From the IMG/VR virus record IMGVR_UViG_3300043446_002818, positions 1 to 24,332 of that record: a stretch of 24,332 nt of DNA. The stretch is one strand, 5' to 3'. Below the pieces are notes generated by a model that ran no database searches, had not been told where the DNA came from, and worked only from the letters and a program-made list of their open reading frames with translations. Origin of the DNA: a virus. The position numbers were made by a program, and so were the translations under genes. The stretch's first letter is position 1. The number at the start of each line of letters is the position of its first letter. Positions 5,873 to 13,878 of this stretch are shown in pieces.

Positions 5873-6292
5873 TTACGCCTTTGGCTCCTCTTCGAGATCA
5901 TTGATGCCGTCGCCGTCGACGTCAACCCAACCAGCCTCGCCGGCAAGGCTGCCAGCCAACTGATCAGGAATACCATCGCCGTCGGTGTCAATTGCAGATC
6001 CTGCAATGTGCGAGGTGTCGGCAAGCGCCGCCTTCTCCTCGGCCTTGACAGCCTTAGCCTTACCAACACCAAACTTCGTGTCGTCTGGGTTGAGAGCGCG
6101 AACGATAACCTGCAACGTTGCCGCAATAGCGCCTGAGGCAACCGTGCGGAAGTCGTTAGCCGTCATGTCAAGAATCGGTGCGCCGGTTGCAAGCATGACC
6201 GCGATGCCGGTCGAAAGACCAACGCGGAACGCTTCAATCAACGCCTCGTCTATACCGGTATTATCGAGAATCCACTTAATCTTTCCAAACAT
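5873..6292 (-). CDS. Holin-like membrane protein with two calcium-loop motifs
   Basis: A 139-residue protein. Two hydrophobic segments (residues ~22-40, FRVGLSTGIAVMLATGAP, and ~50-66, TVASGAIAATLQVIV) followed by ALNPDDTKFGVGKA resemble r1t-type holins of actinophages and related phages. Such proteins form membrane lesions that release or activate the lysin. The C-terminal soluble tail is unusual: it carries DTDGDGIPD at 102-110 and DVDGDGIND at 124-132, the DxDxDG calcium-binding loops of thrombospondin type 3 and dockerin-like repeats. The gene lies directly after the C39-like peptidase gene, supporting a lysis role. The ribosome binding site AGGAGA (6298-6303) is five bases from the ATG. 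Alternatives are a virion membrane-anchor protein or a spanin-like protein. Family assignment is by pattern only. Confidence 0.65.
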   Translation of the reverse strand: MFGKIKWILDNTGIDEALIEAFRVGLSTGIAVMLATGAPILDMTANDFRTVASGAIAATLQVIVRALNPDDTKFGVGKAKAVKAEEKAALADTSHIAGSAIDTDGDGIPDQLAGSLAGEAGWVDVDGDGINDLEEEPKA

Positions 6293-6297
6293 GCTGT

Positions 6298-6303
6298 TCT
6301 CCT
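6298..6303 (-). promoter_or_regulatory. Shine-Dalgarno site of the holin-like gene
   Basis: On the minus strand AGGAGA lies five bases before the ATG at 6292. It begins just downstream of the TAA stop of the peptidase gene (6305-6307), so the two are likely co-translated. Confidence 0.75.
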
Positions 6304-6304
6304 A

Positions 6305-7069
6305 TTACTTAACTTTGCCAGTGCCACCGCAACGTGGGCACGGAACTTCCTTAACCGGTGCCGCCGGCTGCGGTGCCGGTGCAGCAGGTGCAACCGGTGC
6401 TGCCGCAGGCTTAGGCGCAACCCAACCCTTTGGCGCTGTGATAATGATAACGTGCTTCTCCGGCGGAGCCTTATGCACGCCGCTGACACGCTTGCTGTCG
6501 GCAATTGCCTTCAACTGCGCTTCGGTCACCTTAACGGCAAACTCCTCAGCGCCCTTTCCGGATCGCGTTGGGCAAGCCCACTGCCAGCCCTCTTCCGGGT
6601 CCCATGCGGCAGCGGTCATGTGGCCATAGCCAGCCTTGTAATGCTTTGGGTCCTTCTTGAACCCACCGCCACCTGGACCCCACCACTTCGCCCACTTTCG
6701 GTGCCACGCGCTGATTTCAACACCCTCTGGATAGCCAATCGGCTGCTGAACCCAAACGCCAATGGCGGCGCCAGCCTTAGCAGCGGCAACTACATCAGCC
6801 CAGTCTTTTGCCCAGCGAGCCTCGGCACCAAGGACGCGAGCCGTCTTAATCAAGTCGCCAAGAGATGAGCCGTTGTCGCTCACGCCCTGCTTGTCTATAT
6901 GACCAGTAGCCTTCTCCTTGGCCTTAATGCCATCACCGGCACTAAAGTCATGTCCGGGAGCGTACTTAAACACCCAGGAAACCGCTGCCGCCATTGACGA
7001 CGGGCCGCAGTCATCCAGGATGCCACCCTTCTCCTCATGATCCAACTGGCTCTTTACTCGGAACTTCAT
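6305..7069 (-). CDS. C39-like papain-fold cysteine peptidase, probable lysin
   Basis: A 254-residue protein. The N-terminal LDDCGPSSMAAAV (C21) matches the catalytic cysteine motif of C39-type and related papain-fold peptidases. GYGHMTAAAWDPEEGW supplies H150 and D157 for the remaining triad. A proline/alanine-rich linker at residues ~217-240 separates this from a short C-terminal CPRCGGTGKVK tail (C244, C247), which would be only half of a zinc ribbon. Peptidases of this type occur as the cleavage domain of actinophage lysins, and the gene is followed by a holin-like gene, so peptidoglycan cross-bridge cleavage is the best guess. The start at 7069 is chosen because GAAAGG lies nine bases upstream; an in-frame ATG at 7105 lies at the expected transcription start, without a leader. 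It has its own promoter. A structural or maturation protease cannot be excluded. Confidence 0.7.
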   Translation of the reverse strand: MKFRVKSQLDHEEKGGILDDCGPSSMAAAVSWVFKYAPGHDFSAGDGIKAKEKATGHIDKQGVSDNGSSLGDLIKTARVLGAEARWAKDWADVVAAAKAGAAIGVWVQQPIGYPEGVEISAWHRKWAKWWGPGGGGFKKDPKHYKAGYGHMTAAAWDPEEGWQWACPTRSGKGAEEFAVKVTEAQLKAIADSKRVSGVHKAPPEKHVIIITAPKGWVAPKPAAAPVAPAAPAPQPAAPVKEVPCPRCGGTGKVK

Positions 7070-7085
7070 GCTTACCAACCTTTCC

Positions 7086-7099
7086 GGGGTAAATACCCC
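7086..7099. promoter_or_regulatory. Palindrome in the leader of the lysis cassette
   Basis: GGGGTAAATACCCC has perfect six-base arms with a two-base centre. It falls just downstream of the predicted transcription start (~7103) and 17 bases before the peptidase start codon. It could be an operator for a dimeric repressor; a two-base loop is too small for a stable RNA hairpin unless the ends of the stem open. Confidence 0.45.
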
Positions 7100-7102
7100 A
7101 AT

Positions 7103-7138
7103 CATGTGGATATTACACTATGTAACATTAAACCTCAA
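7103..7138 (-). promoter_or_regulatory. Sigma-70-like promoter of the lysis cassette
   Basis: On the minus strand TTGAGG (7138-7133) and TAATAT (7115-7110) are separated by exactly 17 bases, with the transcription start predicted near 7103. The spacer overlaps another dyad, TTACA-N3-TGTAA (7113-7125). It lies in the 72-bp gap after the tail fibre fusion stop codon, giving the lysis genes transcription independent of the tail genes. Confidence 0.6.
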
Positions 7139-7141
7139 GGG

Positions 7142-10100
7142 TTATTGGTCTTCCATACGGGCAATTTTTTCTTCCAAATCTTTGATTCTTGCCCTGAGGG
7201 ATCGAACAGCAGAGAAGAGCGGAACCACAAGGCGGTCGTATTGAATTGCCTCAGGCAACCCCTCTGCGTCAATAACCACAAAGGCATTTCCTTCAATGTT
7301 GGCAAACATTTCCTCAGCGGAGAAACCATATTGACGGTTTGCTTCTTCTCCCAATTCCTCAAAACTTTTCTTGTCGTGATAGGAGATTGGTTGAACATCA
7401 AGAATTTTTTCAGAGTCTTCCATGTAGGCAATATTTGTTTTGACCCGCTCGGTTGAACTGTCAACAAACATTTGCCAAGTTCTTGGGGAAGCCCTAGTGC
7501 CATTATAAATTCTTACAGCGCTGTAAGAATTCGTGATATCAGATGTAGCATAAATATTAGAAATTTTTATGTAGTCTGCCGTAGAACTACCAAGCGTCAC
7601 GTTATTATTAAGAGACGCAGTTGCGTTAACGGTTAAAGTGTCAGCCGATGAGTCCCCGAGAGTTACGCTCCCGTTGTGAGTTGATGTACCGGATACGGTT
7701 AAAGTGCCGCTTGTTGTAAATGATCCACCGGTTATTGTGGAACTTGCCGATAGAGTAGTTACACCACTTAGTGCTCCAGATATTGCAAGGTCATTGTTCA
7801 TGCTGAATCTGCTGTTGGCAATATCCCAAGCAAGCGTTCCGCCCGTGCTACCGCTTCCAGAGTACAAAGCAACTCGTCCACCTGTTGTATTGTCTCCGCG
7901 AACAAGAATCAAAGCAGCGGTTGATCCGTTTACGCCAACCTCAAGTTGTGATCCATGAACCCACAATTTTCCGCTTGTATCAATTGTGGACTGTCCGTCA
8001 GAAGAATAAAGATTTCCCCCACCAGAAAACTTTGGAGTTGCTGATGAAAGGAATCCCAACTCTCCATCAGCAAGAGTTCCATAGTTTCCAGAGCCATAAA
8101 CTTGCGGGCTGCTGCCAAGTGCAAGGCTTCCACCAACAACTGCACCGGCTTTTGCCGTGCTGTCTTGATATACCCAAAGTCCTGCTCCGGAAATTACGGA
8201 AAGTTTCTTTACTGCCCTGATCGTTCCAGTTCCACCAGATGCGGAAGATACTGATCCGGTTGGTCGCACAGTAATAGTGCCACTTACAGCATTTGTACTC
8301 TTTACCACCAGAGGATTGTTTGCAGTTGCGTTGCTATTTAGGGTTGACGAAGCAGTTGAGTTTGCGTAAATAAATGAACCAACAGGCGGAACGCCACCAG
8401 TAAGAGTTATTGTTACGTCTGCCGATGAACTTCCAGCCGTGTTAGATACATATCCGTAAGATGTATAGTTTGTTCCATCAGAATTTTCAACAGACAAAGT
8501 TGCCGTTTGCTGCGAAGAAGAAGGGACAAGTTTAATTTTTGCCGCAGTATCATTACCGACGGTAAGATTTGGTCCACCAAGTTGAAGATTTGTAGCAGTA
8601 AGAGCGCCGTCATTTCCAACACTAAATACCGAAGATCCGCCAGCGCTTGTAGATGCACCAGCAAAAAATACGGTTCCGGTAGACGTTGAAGACTTAAGCA
8701 AACCGGAATATGTTGTACTAAGCATGTACAAAGCAGAATCAGTAAGGGTAAATCCACCAACTGTTCCAGAACTTGCTGTTAGTGCTCCGGCATTCGTGAC
8801 GCTAAATAGCGCTGATCCGCCGCTGCTTGTGTTTGCGCCAGCAAAGAATGATGTAGTGCCCGTAGACATGCCAACGTAAGAAGAACCGCTGCCTGACCAA
8901 ATTCTGTCCGTGGCAATCGTCCATCCGCCAATAGATCCAGATGAAGCGGTAATGGAACCGTTAAATGAACCGCTTGTTGCCGTTATTGCTCCAGAGATGG
9001 TGGCGCCTGTTGCGGTAAGCACGCCGGCATTAGTCACGGAGAATGCGGCGCTTGTTCCAGTGCTTGTTGAAGCGCCAGCAAAGAAGGCAAACCCGGTAGA
9101 GTCTGTATCAATAATGCCGGCATACTGCCCAGTGGAACCGCCATAGTTTGTCAAACTTGTTGATGTGAGCGACCATCCGCCGATTGTCCCACCAGTTGCG
9201 GTGATATTGTTTGTTGAGATTGTTCCAGTAAATGAGCCGCTATTTGCGGTAACCGTTCCGGTAATGTTTGCGTCAGTTGCCGTAAATGATCCAGTGCTAG
9301 TTACTCGGAATGGTGCAGTTGACGCAGTAGAACCGCCAAGCCATAGCCGATAGGCTGCGTCGCTCGATGACAATCTAGCAACATTCTCCCCAGTACCAAG
9401 GGTAATATTTCCCGTGTTAGTAATAGTGGTGTTTCCGCCAGTCAGCGATGTAGAGGAAAGTGACCATCCGCCAACAGATCCGGATGTAGCGGAGACAGCG
9501 CCGGCTGCAGTAACGCTAAACGGCGCAGATGCACCAGTCGAGTGGCCAATCCAAAGCCGGTAGGTCGAATCTGTCGGAGAAATGACAGAAACGTTATTTC
9601 CAGATCCAGCAGTGACAACTCCAGTATTGGTAACGGAGAAGTTTGTTGTTGTCAGGGCATTGCTGTCCAGTGTTCCTATGTTGATTTGACCGGCATTGAC
9701 GTAGTCAGCGTTAATAGAAACAGATGCATTGTTTGCCGTGATGATGTTGTCTGCGTTTGCTGGGTTTTTAAGAGCAAAAGCGTTGCCCTCGATTGTCATC
9801 CATGAGGCGGTAGTTCCCCCGTCTCCGCCAACTGCCATCTTCCCGCCAAGATAAACTGTTCCAGTTGCGGACGAATCCGTTGCAGTTGTTCCAGTTACTC
9901 CGCTATCGTAAGTAAAAGTCGTCGAGGTCGGAGTGCTCGCAATGGTGAAGTATCCGTTTGCCCAGGGGGCAGAGCCGTATGTGCCAACGGTATCAATAAG
10001 TACTTTTGCTCCAACAACATACTTTGTGCCGTCGTATGCTGCAGTGGTGGTAACAGTAACAATACCAGTTGTTCCGTTGATTGACACCTCATCAATTGAC

Positions 10101-13100
10101 GGGCCGATTTCTCCAATAAGAACATCGCCACCGTAGACTGTGATATTTCTTGCCGCCACTTCTCCTTGCAGGTTTACCGAAAACGGCGCCTTCGATGGAT
10201 TGGAATTTCCTGCCCAGATTCCGCTGAATGATGGGGATGCGTTAGTTCCAGCGCGAACAACATTCTCTCCAGAGCCAACTGTGAGTTCATCTGCAGTGAT
10301 TCCGGAAACATCAATGTAATCCGCATTAAACGTTGCATCTGTACCGTTAACCTGAAGGACAATATTTCCCGCATCGTCGCGAATAGTTATGCCATCTTTG
10401 TCAACTTCAAACTGTGGAAGCGTAGCCGTTCCGTCTGAGACAATAGTCATACCGGTAGAAATATTTAGCGTTCCGGCAGTGATTTTATCTGCACTCAAAG
10501 AACCAATGTTTGCATCGGTGATTGTTGCGTTGGCGATCTGAGCGCCGGAAATAGATGCGGCAGTGATATCGACTCCGCCGTTAATCTTGCTTGGGATGTT
10601 GTTTGTTGTGTTGTACGAAACACCAGATGCCCCGCCGGTCCCTGGTGTACCGCTCTCATTGCCTGTTCGGTCAAGGGATGTTACGGCGTAGTTATATCCG
10701 CTTGTGTAGTCAGCAAAGTCAGTGTCGACGTATTGTGTCGCCGATGTCTCTGCTACGGCAACATATGACCCAGTATTGTGCACTCGTCGATATAGTCTGA
10801 ATCGTGCAAAGTCCGTGTTGTTCGTATTTACTGTGGGATTTGCCGGGTCATAAAAAGCAAATGTCCAGGTAAGAGTATTGCTCCTCAGACCAGATTCGAC
10901 GGTAAGGGTCCCTGGTGCATCGCAAGGGGTTGTATCTTGCGGCAAATCAATCTCATCTGATGACCATTGCGACCTGTTATTCGTTGCGTCAATTGCCGCA
11001 ACGCGGTAGTACAACTTCTTTCCTGGCTCCGCCTGGAATGTGTGCACAACATTTGCCTTGATGCCCGTTGATGCGCTTTGAGAGTCAGATGTCTGACTTA
11101 CGTTTGCGCGCTGGACTTCGGTGAAGTTTGCGTCATATCCGTATTCAACAGAGTAATGCGAAAAGTCATCTTCTGGGCTTGGTGTCCACTGCGCCGTAAC
11201 GCTTGCCCTTGTAACTCCGTCTGGCGTTTGAATCAAGGCAGCAGGGTCGGCAGCCACAACAAGTGCCTGCGGTGGCTCTGGGGCGATGGTGTCGTTAAGT
11301 CTGGCGGTTGCCGCCTGCATATCGGCAAAGATCTGCGTTACGCCTCTCTTTGTCAGAAGTGGGTCATCTCCAACGATAACGGTGTAGTAGACGCGATCAC
11401 CAAGCAGTCGCGCCTTAACGCCCTTAACCATAAGGGGTTCGGCAGTATCATCCGCAGCCCAGATAAACGGAATAACGCTTCCGACATACGGAACACGTGT
11501 ATCAAACGTGTCAAACTCCCAGGTTCTTTCCGCTATGCCCTTTTCTTCCCAGAATGAAAGCGCTCTGGTTTGTGCTTTGTCATCATTATCAACCAGGCTA
11601 TCGTTGATTGCCGCCTCGACAATTTTCCCTCCGCTTTCCCAAATTCCGGGAGCAAAATCAAATGTCTTGTAGTAATAGACCTCAGGTTCTGGCGAAACTG
11701 CCGCGCCACCCGCTGCCGGAGATTGGATGCTCAACGTTGTTCCAACTTGCGTTGCCTTCAGCCTCATAGCAAAACGTTTTGTACCTACATAAATCTTGTA
11801 TTGCGTTGCCCCAGGAACGGCGGCCCACTGAGCGTATAGTTCCCTAATTCCGTCGGATACATCTTGATCGGTAATGGTTTCAGTGGCGTACGTGCAGATA
11901 ACATCTTCATCGTTAACAACGGCAACAACTCGAACATAATATTTTGCTGCGGCAAGAGAACCTGCTGCAACTTTCTTTAGGGTGAGGCTAACGTCTGTTT
12001 CAATAGACTCAAGTTCGCTTGGGTTTTTAGTGTTTTTATAAACGCCGTATACAAGAAGTCTATTTGCGACCTTAGACGCTGATCGCGGCGCTTTTGGCGT
12101 TTCAAAAGAAACAAGTGGCAAAGCGTAGTTAACTTCGGATGGGCTATCTGAATACCCCATTCCGCCATTGACTTGTACTAATGAAAAATCTGTCCAGGCA
12201 ACTTCGTCGCTTCCATTTGATTTCTTGCTGACAACAATTCTTGCGGATACCGCCGACTCATGCGCCTGTGCCAAAACCCAAGTCTTGCACCATCGACCGT
12301 CGTCCGTGGAGTCAAAAGCAATATTTCTATTGAGTTTATGGGAATTGCCGACTTTTATCGTTCCAGCGGCGTTGCTATAAAACACCAGTTCTGCATCCCA
12401 GTGCGCAGCAAAGTTTGACTTTGCCCAACCCCGCACTCGTGCAAAGTAGTAGTTGTTAGCGGTAACTGGGATTGGGTTTGTTTTGCTTTCAACTGTTGTT
12501 GCCCCAGCAGAGGCAACTAGCGCCCTTCCGTATCCAAACGGCCCTCGGTTTTGCTCGATTGAGTGCCCAGTTGCAACAAAGTAACTGCTTGATGCTGGAG
12601 AAGATTCAAATCTTGGGTTATCAACCAACTCTCGCGCTTGCTTGTTCGTGTAGTGGAGGTATTTGTTCTGATCAACCCAGAACACTGCGCCAGTTTTTTC
12701 GGTAATAATATTCAATGCCTGCTTAATGGTTTTTCCGCCAAATGGGCTTGTGAGGACGATGCCGGTCTCTAGCGTTGGACTAAACCGATACGACTTATCC
12801 GGGTCTGGAGTTCCATCATTCAGTTTCTTTGCGGTCTCAACGTATTCAGTTTGATTGTCAATTCCTGGATCTAGGTCAGGGTCAATGGCGTTAAAGATGC
12901 CCCTGTAGTTTGCGTTTTCTGAATCTATAGATCCTCGAATTACATCGATATCAATAGAGCCTTTTTGCACTTTTGACTCTGGGCTAAGGTCGCCGGAGAC
13001 TGCCGGAGCAGTGCTCATGCTATAAGTAACAGTTGGGCTAGTAACCGTTGTCTTGTAATACATGTCCTTTGTGCCAATACCGGACTTTGCAAAGACTTTG

Positions 13101-13864
13101 TAATACGAAGCGCCAGCAACCGTAGTCCAATCAAGTTTGATGGTTCTCAGTGGCGGATCAGATATTCCGGGCGGATCAATATCTGTTGCTGTAAGTTGTT
13201 GAGTAACGTGCGTAAAAATCTCAACGATTTCATCGCTAGAGTTATATGCAACAACTCTGAACGTATATGGCCCAGCCGTAAGTGTAAGCCCGCCGGCAAC
13301 AACTTCTGTGGTGAGGCCGCTTATGGTCGCTCGTTCTTGGAGTTCCTCGGATACCGTCGGAGCGTTGTAATCCCGGACAATCAACTCATCCAAAAGCGCG
13401 GTGTAGTCAGAGCACTCAACGCGCTGCACAATAAAGGAATCTCCATTCCTTTCCGTATCGACACTGGAAACGACGCCACCCCAAAGTACCGTGTCTGGGT
13501 TGCCAACCACAATGTGATCGTTGGTAGATATAATTTTTACTTCTGTTCTATTGGCAACGTCAATGAAAAACGATGGGTCACTTATCGCGTCAACTATTCC
13601 AAGGGATACTGGAGTTGATCCGCCAACAGCATTCCCGCTGTCCAGCCATGACTGATAATCATCGTACCTTGTTGAGGAAAGAGGCAACATTGTGAAGATG
13701 TCGAATCGGAGCGTGGTGTTTTGATCTGTTGCCTGCTGCTCCCATTGGAGCGATGCGTAGTCAACCCGCTTACTTATATCTATCCAGATTTCCTCTTGAA
13801 TAGACGTAGAGGTCTGCGGGTAACCTGGGCGATATTGCATCAATACGCTGATTCGGTTAGCCAT
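7142..13864 (-). CDS. Tail hub / receptor-binding fibre fusion with S74 chaperone
   Basis: A 2,240-residue virion protein. Residues ~25-165 and ~300-410 look like a gp27/Tal-type tail hub (for example DTVLWGGVVSSVD and ALNIITEKTGAVFWVDQN). They are interrupted by a fibronectin III-like insert at ~188-290. Residues ~415-567 resemble a family 4/9 carbohydrate-binding module (NPRFESSPASS...IPVTANNYYFARVRGWAKS). Further fibronectin III-like domains lie at ~625-725, 862-975 and 978-1075. Residues ~1100-1200 form a fibre-shaft lead-in (ISGAQIANATITDANIGSLS), followed by a repeat shaft at 1197-1770. The C-terminus (2136-2240) is a Peptidase_S74 intramolecular chaperone with the Ser-Lys dyad S2137/K2142 in SSTERVKTNI and a final coiled coil. 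That family folds trimeric fibres and then cleaves itself off, here before S2137. The gene follows the tape measure by 14 bp, the usual hub position. Confidence 0.85.
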   Translation of the reverse strand: MANRISVLMQYRPGYPQTSTSIQEEIWIDISKRVDYASLQWEQQATDQNTTLRFDIFTMLPLSSTRYDDYQSWLDSGNAVGGSTPVSLGIVDAISDPSFFIDVANRTEVKIISTNDHIVVGNPDTVLWGGVVSSVDTERNGDSFIVQRVECSDYTALLDELIVRDYNAPTVSEELQERATISGLTTEVVAGGLTLTAGPYTFRVVAYNSSDEIVEIFTHVTQQLTATDIDPPGISDPPLRTIKLDWTTVAGASYYKVFAKSGIGTKDMYYKTTVTSPTVTYSMSTAPAVSGDLSPESKVQKGSIDIDVIRGSIDSENANYRGIFNAIDPDLDPGIDNQTEYVETAKKLNDGTPDPDKSYRFSPTLETGIVLTSPFGGKTIKQALNIITEKTGAVFWVDQNKYLHYTNKQARELVDNPRFESSPASSSYFVATGHSIEQNRGPFGYGRALVASAGATTVESKTNPIPVTANNYYFARVRGWAKSNFAAHWDAELVFYSNAAGTIKVGNSHKLNRNIAFDSTDDGRWCKTWVLAQAHESAVSARIVVSKKSNGSDEVAWTDFSLVQVNGGMGYSDSPSEVNYALPLVSFETPKAPRSASKVANRLLVYGVYKNTKNPSELESIETDVSLTLKKVAAGSLAAAKYYVRVVAVVNDEDVICTYATETITDQDVSDGIRELYAQWAAVPGATQYKIYVGTKRFAMRLKATQVGTTLSIQSPAAGGAAVSPEPEVYYYKTFDFAPGIWESGGKIVEAAINDSLVDNDDKAQTRALSFWEEKGIAERTWEFDTFDTRVPYVGSVIPFIWAADDTAEPLMVKGVKARLLGDRVYYTVIVGDDPLLTKRGVTQIFADMQAATARLNDTIAPEPPQALVVAADPAALIQTPDGVTRASVTAQWTPSPEDDFSHYSVEYGYDANFTEVQRANVSQTSDSQSASTGIKANVVHTFQAEPGKKLYYRVAAIDATNNRSQWSSDEIDLPQDTTPCDAPGTLTVESGLRSNTLTWTFAFYDPANPTVNTNNTDFARFRLYRRVHNTGSYVAVAETSATQYVDTDFADYTSGYNYAVTSLDRTGNESGTPGTGGASGVSYNTTNNIPSKINGGVDITAASISGAQIANATITDANIGSLSADKITAGTLNISTGMTIVSDGTATLPQFEVDKDGITIRDDAGNIVLQVNGTDATFNADYIDVSGITADELTVGSGENVVRAGTNASPSFSGIWAGNSNPSKAPFSVNLQGEVAARNITVYGGDVLIGEIGPSIDEVSINGTTGIVTVTTTAAYDGTKYVVGAKVLIDTVGTYGSAPWANGYFTIASTPTSTTFTYDSGVTGTTATDSSATGTVYLGGKMAVGGDGGTTASWMTIEGNAFALKNPANADNIITANNASVSINADYVNAGQINIGTLDSNALTTTNFSVTNTGVVTAGSGNNVSVISPTDSTYRLWIGHSTGASAPFSVTAAGAVSATSGSVGGWSLSSTSLTGGNTTITNTGNITLGTGENVARLSSSDAAYRLWLGGSTASTAPFRVTSTGSFTATDANITGTVTANSGSFTGTISTNNITATGGTIGGWSLTSTSLTNYGGSTGQYAGIIDTDSTGFAFFAGASTSTGTSAAFSVTNAGVLTATGATISGAITATSGSFNGSITASSGSIGGWTIATDRIWSGSGSSYVGMSTGTTSFFAGANTSSGGSALFSVTNAGALTASSGTVGGFTLTDSALYMLSTTYSGLLKSSTSTGTVFFAGASTSAGGSSVFSVGNDGALTATNLQLGGPNLTVGNDTAAKIKLVPSSSQQTATLSVENSDGTNYTSYGYVSNTAGSSSADVTITLTGGVPPVGSFIYANSTASSTLNSNATANNPLVVKSTNAVSGTITVRPTGSVSSASGGTGTIRAVKKLSVISGAGLWVYQDSTAKAGAVVGGSLALGSSPQVYGSGNYGTLADGELGFLSSATPKFSGGGNLYSSDGQSTIDTSGKLWVHGSQLEVGVNGSTAALILVRGDNTTGGRVALYSGSGSTGGTLAWDIANSRFSMNNDLAISGALSGVTTLSASSTITGGSFTTSGTLTVSGTSTHNGSVTLGDSSADTLTVNATASLNNNVTLGSSTADYIKISNIYATSDITNSYSAVRIYNGTRASPRTWQMFVDSSTERVKTNIAYMEDSEKILDVQPISYHDKKSFEELGEEANRQYGFSAEEMFANIEGNAFVVIDAEGLPEAIQYDRLVVPLFSAVRSLRARIKDLEEKIARMEDQ
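8555..10276 (-). repeat. Tandem beta-repeat shaft in the hub/fibre fusion
   Basis: This segment encodes residues 1197-1770. Two module types recur. The first reads roughly NV-x-S-x-D-x-YRLWxG-ST-x-APFxVT and is present at residues ~1424-1455 and ~1494-1525, with a diverged copy at 1201-1235. The second reads FFAGASTS-x-FSVTNAG-x-LTAT and is present at ~1594, 1673 and 1733. Both are separated by IGGWSL-type strands (1464, 1561, 1645, and GGFTL at 1703). The copies are conserved as protein but diverged in DNA. Confidence 0.75.
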
Positions 13865-13878
13865 GTCCGTTTACCATC

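Noticed and set aside
7086-7099. Palindrome read as a terminator of the tail fibre fusion gene
   Set aside because: No T-run follows on the minus strand, the loop would be only two bases, and it lies downstream of a promoter that starts the next gene.
7037-7456. Plus-strand open frame of 139 codons across the lysis promoter
   Set aside because: It is antisense to the S74 chaperone domain and the peptidase start. It has no ribosome binding site or recognised motif.
478-10276. CRISPR array or diversity-generating retroelement suggested by repeats in fibre genes
   Set aside because: All repeats are in-frame protein repeats with diverged DNA. There are no short identical direct repeats with spacers, and no reverse transcriptase or adenine-biased variable/template pair was seen in this window.
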